Below, in pieces: positions 43,344-52,728 of a stretch of DNA of 64,000 bases. Numbering within the stretch: position 1 is the first letter of the stretch; every line of letters starts with the position of its first letter. The stretch is from NCBI GenBank assembly GCA_020161655.1, contig JAIUPC010000009.1:124001-188000 (forward strand), read 5' to 3'. A program made the position numbers and the translations under genes. The stretch comes from Pseudomonadota bacterium. Lineage in GTDB: Bacteria > Pseudomonadota > Alphaproteobacteria > Rhodobacterales > Rhodobacteraceae. The notes under the pieces were generated by a model. That model was not told the DNA's origin. It worked only from the letters and a program-made list of their open reading frames with translations, and did no database searches.

Positions 43344-45754
43344 CGATGAATGCCCAGGTTCTGATCATCGGCGGCGGCGCGATGGGCGTCTCGCTGCTTT
43401 ATCACCTCGCCAAGGAGGGCTGGTCTGACGTTGTCCTGACCGAAAAGAACGACCTGACCCATGGCTCGACCTGGCACGCGGCGGGGCTTTGCACCCATTT
43501 CGCCCATAACCCGACCATTCAGGAACTGCGCGCCACTTCCGTGCGCCTCTACCGCGACATTCTTCCCGAGGAGACCGGCGATACCTGCGGTTTCCACCGC
43601 TCCGGCGCGATGCGGATCACGACGAACCCCGACCGGATGGACGAGTTTGCCCATGTCGCCGGCCTGTCGCGCTTCACCGGCTACGATCTTCAGCTGATAA
43701 CCCGCGACGATGTGGAACGTCTGCACCCCCTGGCCCGGACCGAGGGGCTTCTTGGCGGCATCTATGAACCAGACGACGGCCATGTCGATCCGACCCTTGC
43801 CACCAACGCCATGGCCAAGGTGGCGCGGTCGAAAGGGGCGACCATCCTCAGGCAGAACCCGGTTGTGGCGATCCGGCATGAGGGCGACCATTGGATCGTC
43901 GAGACGGCGCGCGAGGTGATCCGCGCCCGTCATATCGTCAACGCCGCCGGCACCTGGGGCTGGGAGGTCGGGCACATGATGGGGCTGAACATCCCTTCGG
44001 TGCCGGTCCTGCATCAGTACCTTGTGACCGATACCGTCCCCGCCGTCGCCGACCGCATCGCCGCAGGCCTGCCGGAACTGCCGATGATCCGCGACCCCGA
44101 GGAAAGCTGGTACGTCCGGCAGGAACGCGACGGGCTGATCCTCGGGCCCTACGAGAAGGACGCGCAGCCCTGGTCCGTGGACGGGGTGCCGCCCGGTTTC
44201 GGGGCCGAGCTGATGCCGCCCGACCTTGACCGGGTGGAGCACATCATCCTGGCGGCGATGGCCCGCATTCCGGCGCTTGAAACCGGCGGCGTCAAGTCGG
44301 TCGTCAACGGCCCGATCACCTTCACGCCAGACGCCAATCCGCTGATCGGCCCGGCGCATGGCCTGCCCAATGCCTGGCTTCTGACCGGCTCTTCCATGGG
44401 GGTGATGGAGGGTGGCGGCGCGGGCTGGTTCCTCGCGCACTGGATGACCCATGGCGCGCCGCCTATGGATGCTCTCGCCGTCGACAGCCGCCGCTTCGGG
44501 CCATGGGCCGATCGCGACTACCGGGTGAAGAAGGCGGTGGAATGTTTCGGCCTTCAGTTCGGTGTCCATTACCCGCATGAGGAGCGACCCGCCGCGCGCG
44601 GCAAGCGGACATCGGCGCTCCATGACCGGATGCTGGCGCGTGGCGCGGTCATGGGGGCGGCGCATGGCTGGGAAAGGCCGAACTGGTTTTCCGACCATCC
44701 CGGCGACGAGGGCCGGCTGACCTTCCGCCGCGCCAACTGGTTCCCGCATGTGGCGCGCGAGGTGGCGACCGTCACCGATGCGGTGGGTCTCGCCGACCTG
44801 TCGGTCTTTTCGAAGTTCGAGGTGACGGGGCCGGACGCCCGCGCCTATGTCGACAGCCTCGGCGCCAACCGCGCACCGAAGGAGGGCCGCATCGGCCTGA
44901 CCCATGCGCTGACCCCGGCGGGTGGAACGCAGGCCGAATTCACCGTCTCGGCGCTGCCGGGCGGCAGCTTCTACCTGACTTCGGCGGCGGCTGCCGAGGA
45001 GATGGACGAGGACCTTCTCCGCGCCCGCGCCGCAGGCTTCGACGTGACCATCACCAACTTGACGGAGAAATGGGGCGCGATCGGCCTGATGGGGCCGAAA
45101 TCGCGCGCCGTGCTTTCAAGCCTGACCGACGCCGACCTCGGGCCCAGCTTCCCCTGGCTTTCCGTGCGGGAGATTGCGGTGGCCGGCATCCCGGTTCGCG
45201 CCCTCCGCGTCTCCTACATCGGCGAACTTGGTTGGGAGCTTCATGCCAGGCGCGAGGACATGCCCGCGCTTTTCGATGCGCTTGAGGCGGCGGGCAAGCC
45301 GCAGGGCCTTGGGTACTTCGGCGCCTATGCGATGAATGCCATGCGGCTGGAAAAAGGCTACCGGGCCTGGGGCGCGGATTTCACCACCGAGCGCACGCCG
45401 GCAGAAACCGGCGCCGGCGCCATGATCCGACCCGAGGGGCGCGACTTCATCGGTCGTGACGCGCTTCTGGCGCGGATGGAGGACGAAGGCCGCTGGGAGA
45501 TGGTGCTTCTGTCGCTCGCCTCCGGCGATGTGGACCCGTTCTACAGCCATGTCGTGATGCAGGGCGGCGCGCCGGTTGGCGTCGTCACCTCCGCCGCCTA
45601 TGGTCACCGGACCGGGCAGGCGCTGGCGCTGGCCTATCTCCGCCGGCGAGGCCTGCGCGAAGGGCTGACGGTGGAGATTCTCGGGCGGCCCTATGCCGCG
45701 ACCGTCCTCGACACCCCGCCCTTCGACCCGGCGAACGAAAGGATGAAGGCATGA
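43340..45754 (+). CDS. GcvT-family FAD-dependent oxidoreductase, second of a tandem pair
   Basis: An 804-residue paralogue of the gene before it: FAD fold AQVLIIGGGAMGVSLLYHLA, flavin motif LTHGSTWHAAGLCTHF near residue 40, and GcvT domain with RVSYIGELGWELHARRED near 627. The two proteins are related over their whole length but clearly diverged, so each probably has its own substrate or they form a heteromer. It overlaps both its upstream and downstream neighbours by four bases (ATGA), so three genes are translationally coupled. Confidence 0.88.
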   Translation: MTMNAQVLIIGGGAMGVSLLYHLAKEGWSDVVLTEKNDLTHGSTWHAAGLCTHFAHNPTIQELRATSVRLYRDILPEETGDTCGFHRSGAMRITTNPDRMDEFAHVAGLSRFTGYDLQLITRDDVERLHPLARTEGLLGGIYEPDDGHVDPTLATNAMAKVARSKGATILRQNPVVAIRHEGDHWIVETAREVIRARHIVNAAGTWGWEVGHMMGLNIPSVPVLHQYLVTDTVPAVADRIAAGLPELPMIRDPEESWYVRQERDGLILGPYEKDAQPWSVDGVPPGFGAELMPPDLDRVEHIILAAMARIPALETGGVKSVVNGPITFTPDANPLIGPAHGLPNAWLLTGSSMGVMEGGGAGWFLAHWMTHGAPPMDALAVDSRRFGPWADRDYRVKKAVECFGLQFGVHYPHEERPAARGKRTSALHDRMLARGAVMGAAHGWERPNWFSDHPGDEGRLTFRRANWFPHVAREVATVTDAVGLADLSVFSKFEVTGPDARAYVDSLGANRAPKEGRIGLTHALTPAGGTQAEFTVSALPGGSFYLTSAAAAEEMDEDLLRARAAGFDVTITNLTEKWGAIGLMGPKSRAVLSSLTDADLGPSFPWLSVREIAVAGIPVRALRVSYIGELGWELHARREDMPALFDALEAAGKPQGLGYFGAYAMNAMRLEKGYRAWGADFTTERTPAETGAGAMIRPEGRDFIGRDALLARMEDEGRWEMVLLSLASGDVDPFYSHVVMQGGAPVGVVTSAAYGHRTGQALALAYLRRRGLREGLTVEILGRPYAATVLDTPPFDPANERMKA

Positions 45755-46509
45755 CACAGCACCCCATCATCGCCATGTGGTCGCATCCCCGGTCGATGTC
45801 GACCGCGGTGGAACGGATCATGCGCGAGCGTGGCGATCTTGACTGCCTGCATGAGCCCTTCATGTACGACTACTACGTCCACCGGCGCGTCCGCACGATG
45901 CCGCATTTCGACGTGCAGCCGGATCACCCGGTCAGCTACAGTGCGATACGCGACATGCTTCTGGAACGGGCCGAGAGGCAGCCGGTCTTCATCAAGGACA
46001 TGTCCTATTACGTCATGCCGCAGATCCTCGCCGACCGGGATTTCGCCGCCCGGCTGACCAATGTCTTCCTCGTCCGCGATCCCGTCGCCTCGATCCCGTC
46101 CTACTACAAACTCGACCCCGACCTCACGCTGGAAGAGATCGGGCTTGAGGCGCAGGCGCGGCATTTCGATGCACTGGCGGCAGAGGGCGGAGCCCCCGCC
46201 GTCATCGTCTCCGAAGATGTGCGGGCCGACGCCGAGGGCGTCATGGGCGCACTCTGGCACCGCATCGGCCTGCCGCATGTCGCCGCCGCCTTAGACTGGC
46301 AGAATGTCGCGCCGAAGGACTGGGCGCAGGTCGGCGGCTGGCATGGCGACGTCAGCAGCGCCAAGGGCATCCGGCCCCTGACCCCGGAAGAACGCGCCGC
46401 CCAGCAGCAAAGCTTCGATGCCCTGGCCGAAAAGGTGCCGCACTTGCGGGGCTTTCTCGACCATCACCGGCCCTTTTACGCCCATCTCGCCGCCCACGCG
46501 GTCCGGTAA
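45751..46509 (+). CDS. Sulfotransferase family protein
   Basis: A 252-residue protein with the 5'-phosphosulfate-binding loop WSHPRSMSTAVERIM near residue 10 and the 3'-phosphate segment VFLVRDPVASIPSYYKLDP near 107, both marks of PAPS-dependent sulfotransferases or their relatives. It is translationally coupled (ATGA) to the tandem FAD dehydrogenases, an unexpected place for a sulfotransferase. Some small proteins of this family have no proven sulfotransferase activity. Substrate unknown. 128 bases without a gene separate it from the importer operon. Confidence 0.82.
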   Translation: MTQHPIIAMWSHPRSMSTAVERIMRERGDLDCLHEPFMYDYYVHRRVRTMPHFDVQPDHPVSYSAIRDMLLERAERQPVFIKDMSYYVMPQILADRDFAARLTNVFLVRDPVASIPSYYKLDPDLTLEEIGLEAQARHFDALAAEGGAPAVIVSEDVRADAEGVMGALWHRIGLPHVAAALDWQNVAPKDWAQVGGWHGDVSSAKGIRPLTPEERAAQQQSFDALAEKVPHLRGFLDHHRPFYAHLAAHAVR

Positions 46510-46591
46510 GGCCCGCGGTTCGGATCATCCGTGAAACTGTTAGCGCACACAGATCAGAGCAGGCTTGATTTTTGAACCAAGCTGCGTTTTG

Positions 46592-46605
46592 ATTTGATCA
46601 AATTT
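46592..46605. promoter_or_regulatory. Candidate operator ATTTGATCAAATTT upstream of the Pot-type importer operon
   Basis: The 12-base perfect palindrome ATTTGATCAAAT (46592-46603) lies 40 bases before the ATPase start at 46638, within a short AT-rich stretch. The 13 bases TTTGATCAAATTT match exactly a site at 26442-26454 before the agmatine deiminase operon. An extra TTGAT just upstream (46589-46593) gives TTGAT-N3-ATCAA, one base short of an FNR box. Confidence 0.55.
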
Positions 46606-46637
46606 GTGTTTGGCAGCAATCGGGGCGGGATGGCCGA

Positions 46638-47711
46638 ATGATCGAGATAGGCGGCGTAACCAAGGTCTACGGCGGACGTGGACCCACTTTCACTGCCCTC
46701 GACAATGTCTCAGTTACCATCCGGGACAATGAGTTCTTCACCCTCCTCGGGCCGTCGGGCTGCGGCAAGACCACGCTTCTGAGGGTCATCGCCGGCTTCG
46801 TCGATCCGACGAGCGGCACCGTCGCCCTCGACGGGCAGGACCTTCTGCAACTGCCGCCCTACAAGCGCCCGGTGAACACGGTGTTCCAGAGCTATGCGCT
46901 CTTCCCGCACATGACGGTGGCGGAAAACATCGGCTTCGGCCTGAAAATGCTCGACCGCCCGGCGGCAGAGGTGAAGCGCACGGTGGATGAGATGCTGGCG
47001 CTTGTTCGCATGACCGAGATGGCTGGCCGCAAGACCAGCGAAATCTCCGGCGGCCAGCAGCAGCGGGTGGCGCTTGCTCGCGCGCTGGCGCCGCGCCCCA
47101 AGGTCCTGTTGCTGGATGAACCGCTTTCGGCGCTCGACTTCAAGCTCCGGAAGGAAATGCAGATCGAGCTGAAGCGCCTGCAATCGGAAACCGGCATCAC
47201 CTTCATCTTCGTGACCCACGATCAGGAAGAGGCGCTGACCATGTCGGACCGCATCGCGGTGATGCGGGCCGGCTCCATCCGCCAGATCGGCGGGCCGCGC
47301 GACATCTACGATCACCCGGCGGAGCGCTTCGTCGCCGACTTCATCGGCGACACCAACTTCCTCGACGCCACCCTCCTGTCGGTGGACGGCACGGCGGCGC
47401 GGGTCAAGCTGGCCTCGGGCGCCGAGACCACGGTGCGCGCGCCCGCCGAGGGCGCGAAGGCCGGCCCGGTCACGCTGGCGGTCCGGCCCGAGCATGCGAC
47501 GCTTGGCAACGCCGATGGCGCGCTTCTGGCGGGCAAGCTGGCCAACATCATCTACTTTGGCACCGACACACATTTCCATGTGGACCTCGACGGCGGCGGC
47601 TCCTTCGTCCTCCGCCAGCAGAACCAGCCTGACCAGAAGTCGGGCCGGTCCACCGGCGACCGGGTCGGGGTCAGCTTCCCCGCCGGCGTCGGCCAGGTCC
47701 TGAGGGATTGA
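46638..47711 (+). CDS. Polyamine-type ABC transporter ATP-binding protein (PotA-like)
   Basis: A 357-residue ATPase of the spermidine/putrescine importer class. Walker [15 protein letters not shown] is near residue 40, the signature [15 protein letters not shown] near 136, Walker [13 protein letters not shown] near 157, and a C-terminal TOBE-type domain follows ([19 protein letters not shown]). Length and TOBE domain match PotA. It is first in a four-gene operon with two permeases and a binding protein, five bases from the next gene, and is preceded by the shared TTTGATCAAATTT site. Confidence 0.92.
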   Translation: MIEIGGVTKVYGGRGPTFTALDNVSVTIRDNEFFTLLGPSGCGKTTLLRVIAGFVDPTSGTVALDGQDLLQLPPYKRPVNTVFQSYALFPHMTVAENIGFGLKMLDRPAAEVKRTVDEMLALVRMTEMAGRKTSEISGGQQQRVALARALAPRPKVLLLDEPLSALDFKLRKEMQIELKRLQSETGITFIFVTHDQEEALTMSDRIAVMRAGSIRQIGGPRDIYDHPAERFVADFIGDTNFLDATLLSVDGTAARVKLASGAETTVRAPAEGAKAGPVTLAVRPEHATLGNADGALLAGKLANIIYFGTDTHFHVDLDGGGSFVLRQQNQPDQKSGRSTGDRVGVSFPAGVGQVLRD

Positions 47712-47715
47712 CGCG

Positions 47716-48627
47716 ATGAGCGATGCTTCCGATCCCGTCGCCCGCCGCGCCAGCCGCAACCGCTGGTTCCTGCTGACCCCGGCGCTTGTCGTCCTGACGC
47801 TGGCGGCCAGCGGCCCCCTCCTTGTCGTGATGATCTATTCCTTCCTCACGCCCGGCGACTATGGCGGCGTCGTCTGGAAGCCCTCGATCGACGGCTGGTT
47901 CAGCGTCCTTTTCCAGCGCGACTTCTTCTCGGAAGAACTGACCTTCGCCGACGCGCATCTGTCGATCTTCTGGCGCTCGATCTGGCTCTCGTTGATGACC
48001 ACCATCATCACCTTCGTGATCGGCTTTCCGACCGCCTATTTCATCGCCACCCGCCCGGCGAACCGGCGCGACACCTGGATGCTTCTCATCATCATCCCGT
48101 TCTGGACCAACCTCCTGATCCGCACCTTCGCGGTGATGGAGCTGATCCGCAACGAAGGCACGGTGAACAGCCTTCTGATCGCGCTCGGGATCATCGACCA
48201 GCCGATCCAGATGCTCTTCACCGATTTCGCCGTTCTTGTCGGCATGGCTTACGTCTTCCTGCCGCTGATGGTGCTGCCGATCTATGCCTCGATGGAGCGG
48301 ATGGATTTCAGCCTGGTCGAGGCGGGCTACGATCTTTACGCGACGCGCTGGCGCGTCCTGAAGAACGTGATCCTGCCCTTGGTGAAGCCGGGGGTGATCG
48401 CCGGGTCGATCCTCGTCTTCGTGCCCTCGCTCGGCGCCTATGTCACGCCGCGCGTCCTTGGCGGCGGCAAGCAGTTGATGCTTGGCAACCTGATCGAACT
48501 GCAGTTCGGGCAGGGCCGCAACTGGCCCCTCGGCGCGGCCCTGTCGCTGACGCTTCTCTTCATCGTCACGGTGGCGCTGCTCTTCTATGTCCGCGCCGCG
48601 GGAAAGGAGGAGGGGCACCATGGCTAA
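47716..48627 (+). CDS. Polyamine-type ABC transporter permease (PotB-like)
   Basis: A 303-residue inner-membrane permease with a large N-terminal periplasmic loop after the first helix (LTPALVVLTLAASGPLLVVM), then the family helices and the EAA-type loop LVEAGYDLYATRWRVLKNVI near residue 198, followed by LPLVKPGVIAGSILVFVPSL. This is the PotB pattern. It overlaps the next permease gene by eight bases. Confidence 0.91.
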   Translation: MSDASDPVARRASRNRWFLLTPALVVLTLAASGPLLVVMIYSFLTPGDYGGVVWKPSIDGWFSVLFQRDFFSEELTFADAHLSIFWRSIWLSLMTTIITFVIGFPTAYFIATRPANRRDTWMLLIIIPFWTNLLIRTFAVMELIRNEGTVNSLLIALGIIDQPIQMLFTDFAVLVGMAYVFLPLMVLPIYASMERMDFSLVEAGYDLYATRWRVLKNVILPLVKPGVIAGSILVFVPSLGAYVTPRVLGGGKQLMLGNLIELQFGQGRNWPLGAALSLTLLFIVTVALLFYVRAAGKEEGHHG

Positions 48628-49420
48628 ACCCTTCGACATCCGCCGGCAGACGGGCTTCAACGCCATCGCGATGGCCTGCTTCGTCCTTCTCTACCTGCCG
48701 ATCATCCTTCTGGTGATCTATTCCTTCAACGCAGGCAGTTCCATCGCGATCTGGGAAGGCTTCAGCTGGCGCTGGTACGTCTCCGCCTGGCAGAACGATC
48801 AGGTGCAGTCGGCGACGGTGCGCTCGCTCGTCCTTGCAAGCTGTGCCGCGATCTTCTCGACCGCCTGCGCGGTGCCGGCCGCCCTTGCGACCACGCGGCA
48901 GGGGTCGTTCAAGGGCCATACCTTCGTCTTCGCCCTCATCAACCAGCCCCTGATGGTGCCCGAGATCGTGACGGCGGTGGCGCTGCTCATCGTCTTTGCC
49001 GCGGTCAAGGTGGCGACCGGCTATACCGGTTTCGGTTACCTCATCCTCGCCCATACCGCCTTCTGCCTGCCCTTCGCCTATATGCCGATCCGGGCGCGGT
49101 TGCAGGGGATGAACCTCAGCCTCGAACAGGCGGGGGCGGATCTTTACGGCACGCCCTGGCGGGTCTTCCGCCATGTCACCCTGCCGCAGCTCTGGCCCGG
49201 CATCCTTGCTGGCGCGATGCTGGCTTTCGTCACCTCGCTCGACGATGTGGTGATCACCGAATTCGTGAAATCCGCCGGGCAGGACACGCTGCCGACCTAC
49301 ATGCTCGGCCAGATGCGCCGCGTGGTGACGCCCGAGGTCAACGCCATCTCAAGCGCGCTTCTGGCGATATCGGTCGTGATGGTCATGGCCTTCTTCTTTC
49401 TCAGCAAGACAAGAAAATAA
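48620..49420 (+). CDS. Polyamine-type ABC transporter permease (PotC-like)
   Basis: A 266-residue permease of the PotC type with LPIILLVIYSFNAGSSIAIW near residue 26, LINQPLMVPEIVTAVALLIV near 108, and the ATPase-docking loop LEQAGADLYGTPWRVFRHVT near 166. The ATG at 48620 overlaps the upstream stop as ATGGCTAA and follows AAGGAGGAGGG, which fixes the start; a codon 33 bases earlier is not supported. The binding-protein gene follows after 22 bases. Confidence 0.91.
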   Translation: MAKPFDIRRQTGFNAIAMACFVLLYLPIILLVIYSFNAGSSIAIWEGFSWRWYVSAWQNDQVQSATVRSLVLASCAAIFSTACAVPAALATTRQGSFKGHTFVFALINQPLMVPEIVTAVALLIVFAAVKVATGYTGFGYLILAHTAFCLPFAYMPIRARLQGMNLSLEQAGADLYGTPWRVFRHVTLPQLWPGILAGAMLAFVTSLDDVVITEFVKSAGQDTLPTYMLGQMRRVVTPEVNAISSALLAISVVMVMAFFFLSKTRK

Positions 49421-49442
49421 CCAACCAACAGGAGGATAAGAC

Positions 49443-50471
49443 ATGAAGACAAGACCCTATCACGTGGCGCTTGCGGCACTGGTCGCGGCATCCCCGGCCT
49501 TCGCCGAGGGTGAGCTGAACATCTACAACTGGGGCAACTACACCAGCCCCGAGATGATCGCGAAGTTCGAAAAGGAATTCGACGTCAAGGTCACGGTCAC
49601 CGACTATGACAGCAACGACACCGCGCTCGCCAAGATCAAGGCCGGCGGCCACGGCTTCGACATCGTGGTGCCCTCGGGCACCTTTGTGCCGATCTTCATC
49701 CAGGAAGGGCTCCTGATGGAGTCGAAGCCGAACGAGATGGAGAACTTCAAGAACATGGACCCGGCCTGGGTCGATGTCGATTTCGATCCCGGCCGCAACT
49801 ACACCGTGCCGTGGCAGTGGGGTACCGTGGGTGTCACCGTCAACACCGGCATCTACAAGGGCGACATCAACACCGCCGCCATCTTCCTTGACCCGCCGGA
49901 AGAGCTGAAGGGCAAGATCAACGTCGTGCCGGAAATGGGCGACGTGATGTCGACGACCATCTACTACATGGGCGGCGAACAATGCACCGACGACAAGGAA
50001 GTGCTGAAGAATGTCCGCGACAAGCTCGTGGAGGCCAAGGCGAGCTGGCTGTCGATGGACTACGGCAATATCGAGAAATACGCCAAGGTCGACCTTGCCG
50101 CCGGTGTGAACTGGAACGGCGCCTCGATGCGCGCCCGGCTTGAGAACAAGGACGTCGCCTTCGGCTATCCGGTCACCGGCTATCCGATCTGGATGGACAA
50201 TGCCGCGATCCTTGCCGACGCCACGAACGTCGACAACGCCAAGCTGTTCCTCAACTTCATCATGGACCCTGAGAACGCAGCGATGCTGTCGAACTTCGCC
50301 CGCTATGCGAACGGCATTGCCGGTTCCGAAGCCTTCATGGACGAAGAGATGAAGAATGCGCCGGAAATCGTCATCCCGGAAGAGCTGAAGGCAGCCGGAC
50401 GGATCGGCAAGACCTGCCCGCCCGAGGTGCAGAAGATCTACACCGCGATCTGGACCGAGCTTCAGAAGTGA
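49443..50471 (+). CDS. Polyamine-type ABC transporter substrate-binding protein (PotD-like)
   Basis: A 342-residue periplasmic binding protein with signal peptide [20 protein letters not shown] (cleavage near AFAEG) and the PotD/PotF opening [20 protein letters not shown], then [20 protein letters not shown]. The [18 protein letters not shown] segment near 122 is also typical. It is last in the operon, with an excellent ribosome-binding site (AGGAGGATAAG), consistent with the need for excess binding protein. The ligand is a polyamine or related amine; which one is not shown by sequence. Confidence 0.91.
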   Translation: MKTRPYHVALAALVAASPAFAEGELNIYNWGNYTSPEMIAKFEKEFDVKVTVTDYDSNDTALAKIKAGGHGFDIVVPSGTFVPIFIQEGLLMESKPNEMENFKNMDPAWVDVDFDPGRNYTVPWQWGTVGVTVNTGIYKGDINTAAIFLDPPEELKGKINVVPEMGDVMSTTIYYMGGEQCTDDKEVLKNVRDKLVEAKASWLSMDYGNIEKYAKVDLAAGVNWNGASMRARLENKDVAFGYPVTGYPIWMDNAAILADATNVDNAKLFLNFIMDPENAAMLSNFARYANGIAGSEAFMDEEMKNAPEIVIPEELKAAGRIGKTCPPEVQKIYTAIWTELQK

Positions 50472-50479
50472 TACGGGAA

Positions 50480-50505
50480 GGCGCGGCCCCGAAGCGGGCC
50501 GCGCC
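50480..50505 (+). terminator. Strong stem-loop after the importer operon
   Basis: GGCGCGGCCC (50480-50489) pairs with GGGCCGCGCC (50496-50505) around the loop CGAAGC, a perfect 10-base-pair stem nine bases after the binding-protein stop. There is no T-run after it, so it may protect the message 3' end or need Rho rather than act alone as a terminator. Confidence 0.65.
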
Positions 50506-50612
50506 GCCTGCGGCCAAAGGTCCGCGCGGTCAGGGCAGAGCAAATCCTTGAAGCAGCGCGGTTTTTGGGGCTAAGTTGCGCCGCAACGCAAATCCAACCG
50601 GGTGCTTCCATC

Positions 50613-52694
50613 ATGATGGCGTGCCGTCCCTCGTTCAGCCCCGTATCGGTCCTGTTCTCGATCCTCCTGTCGCTCTTCCTCGTGACGCTGGCGCCGCTGG
50701 CCGCCACCGCGCAAGAGGCGGCCGCCCCCGCGACCGACAAGCTCGACCAGCTCATCACCCTTCTCAACGATCCTGAGGTTCAGGCGCTGCTGAAGGACAA
50801 GGGAGTTACCGCGGCACCCTCCGATCAGGCCGAGCAGGAAGTGACGGATGTGATCCAGGGCATCCGCGGCCATATCGCCGGGCTTCTCGCCGCGGCAGGC
50901 AACCTCGGGTCGGATTTCAAAGGGGCGCTGTCGAACTTCTGGGAGCGCGTGGGTGGTTCAAACCTTCCCATCGTCGGGGGCCTGATCCTCATCGTTCTTG
51001 CCGCGGGTTACGCTGCCAACAAACTGACGCTCAGGCTGCTCAGGGCGCGCGACGGGGGTGAAACCTCGGATGCCGAAGCATCCGGCGACCACCAAGTCGC
51101 GCGCCTTTTCCAGCCTCTGTCCTTCGCCCTCGCACTTCTCGTCGCCTTCATGGTCCTGCCCTGGCCCGAGGGCGTCGCACCTTTGGTGCTGCCCTGGCTT
51201 CTCGCCACCATGGCGCATTTCGTCGTCCAGGTCGCATCGCGCTTCGTCGAGGCCCATGCCGGCGATGTCGGGCGGGCCGACAAGGTCGCGCATTGGTGCG
51301 CGGCGGTCCGGCGGTTCTCGCTGGTCTTCTTCGTCGGCTGGGCCTTCCTGCGCATGTTGGGAGAGCTCGGCTTCACCCGGAACCCGGCGCTCCTTGTGGC
51401 CTATGTCTTCAGCGCCGGCCTGATCCTCGTCTGCATCGGCGCGGTCTGGACCCGCCCGCGGGACGAGGCCGCATCGCCGAGCAAGCGCAAGTTCGTCAAT
51501 GTGGCGCTGACAATCTTCCTCATCCTCCTCGGCGGTCTCTGGGTTGCCGACCTGACGATCCTCCTCTGGATCGGCATCTATGCCATCCTGATGCCCTTCC
51601 TCCTGCCGCTCGTGACGAAGATCGGCCGCGCCGCCCTGGCCGGTCGGCTGACAGGGCCGGATGACCCCAACGCGAACCTCAAGATGGTGGTGATCGACCG
51701 GATGGCCCGGCTTGTGGTGATTGCGATCGCCATCGCCTGGTTCGTCCAGATCGTCCGTGCCGCCGCCGCCCGCCATCTCGGCGCGGAGCAAGCCATCCAG
51801 ATATTCTACGGGCTGGGTCAGGGCATTGCCGTGCTGATCGCGGCGGATTTCCTCTGGCAGATCGTCAAGGCTTTGCTGCTGCGCTACGAACTCAGGGCCG
51901 CGAATGCCGCCGGCACCCCCGCCGAGATCGCCAAGTATGGCCGCCTGCGTACGCTACTGCCGATGGTGCGGAACTTCATCGCCGCCGTCTTTGCGACGGT
52001 CACCGTCCTCATGGTCCTGTCGAGCCTTGGCGTCTCCATCGCGCCGCTCATCGCCGGGGCCGGCGTATTCGGCGTGGCAATCGGCTTTGGCTCGCAGACG
52101 CTCGTCAAGGACGTGGTGTCGGGCGTCTTCTACATGCTCGACGACGCCTTCCGGGTCGGCGAATACATCCAGACCGGCAGCTACAAGGGCACCGTCGAAT
52201 CCTTCTCGGTCCGCTCGATCCGGCTCAGGCACCACCGGGGGTCGATCTATACCGTCCCCTTCGGCTCGCTCGGCGCCGTGCAGAACATGAGCCGCGACTG
52301 GGCCAAGGACAAGTTCATGATCACCGTGCCCTTCGACACCGATCTTGAGAAGGTGCGCAAGATCGCCAAGCAGGTCGGCCTGACCCTCAAGGCCGATCCC
52401 GAGCTTGCCGATCACATCATCGAGCCGATCAAGTTGAAGGGCGTTGAGCAGATCGGCGACTACGGCCTGATCCTCGGCTTTGGCATGATGGTCAAGCCGA
52501 CGGGCCAGCAGACCTTCATCCGGCGCAAGGCATATGCCATGCTCAAGCAGGAGTTCAAGGATCGCGGCATCGATTTCGCCTCGCCCACGGTGCAGGTCGC
52601 CGGCGACGAAGGGCAGACGGGCGCTGCGGGGCATGCGGCGAAGATGCTCGCGGACCAGAAGGCACTGGCGGCCGCCGGCGGCACCGGCGCGTAA
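50613..52694 (+). CDS. Large mechanosensitive ion channel family protein (MscS fold)
   Basis: A 693-residue channel of the MscS superfamily, which opens on membrane tension to release solutes. The N-terminus has a signal peptide-like segment (VSVLFSILLSLFLVTLAPLA) and a periplasmic part, followed by many membrane helices, then the pore helix and beta domain IAPLIAGAGVFGVAIGFGSQ, LVKDVVSGVFYMLDDAFRVG and YTVPFGSLGAVQNMSRDW near residues 475-560. The start is put at the ATG at 50613 (or 50616), just before the signal peptide; an upstream TTG at 50565 is less likely. No operon partner. Confidence 0.9.
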   Translation: MMACRPSFSPVSVLFSILLSLFLVTLAPLAATAQEAAAPATDKLDQLITLLNDPEVQALLKDKGVTAAPSDQAEQEVTDVIQGIRGHIAGLLAAAGNLGSDFKGALSNFWERVGGSNLPIVGGLILIVLAAGYAANKLTLRLLRARDGGETSDAEASGDHQVARLFQPLSFALALLVAFMVLPWPEGVAPLVLPWLLATMAHFVVQVASRFVEAHAGDVGRADKVAHWCAAVRRFSLVFFVGWAFLRMLGELGFTRNPALLVAYVFSAGLILVCIGAVWTRPRDEAASPSKRKFVNVALTIFLILLGGLWVADLTILLWIGIYAILMPFLLPLVTKIGRAALAGRLTGPDDPNANLKMVVIDRMARLVVIAIAIAWFVQIVRAAAARHLGAEQAIQIFYGLGQGIAVLIAADFLWQIVKALLLRYELRAANAAGTPAEIAKYGRLRTLLPMVRNFIAAVFATVTVLMVLSSLGVSIAPLIAGAGVFGVAIGFGSQTLVKDVVSGVFYMLDDAFRVGEYIQTGSYKGTVESFSVRSIRLRHHRGSIYTVPFGSLGAVQNMSRDWAKDKFMITVPFDTDLEKVRKIAKQVGLTLKADPELADHIIEPIKLKGVEQIGDYGLILGFGMMVKPTGQQTFIRRKAYAMLKQEFKDRGIDFASPTVQVAGDEGQTGAAGHAAKMLADQKALAAAGGTGA

Positions 52695-52728
52695 CCGCCT
52701 CAGGGGTGACAGACAGGGAGGAATTTCG

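Noticed and set aside
43280-44905. A 541-codon minus-strand open frame opposite the second tandem dehydrogenase
   Set aside because: No recognisable domain, and the plus-strand gene has complete FAD and GcvT motifs with coupled starts.
46587-46603. FNR/ANR box before the Pot-type importer
   Set aside because: TTGAT and ATCAA are present but separated by three bases, not the four required for an FNR site; the simpler palindrome is the better description.
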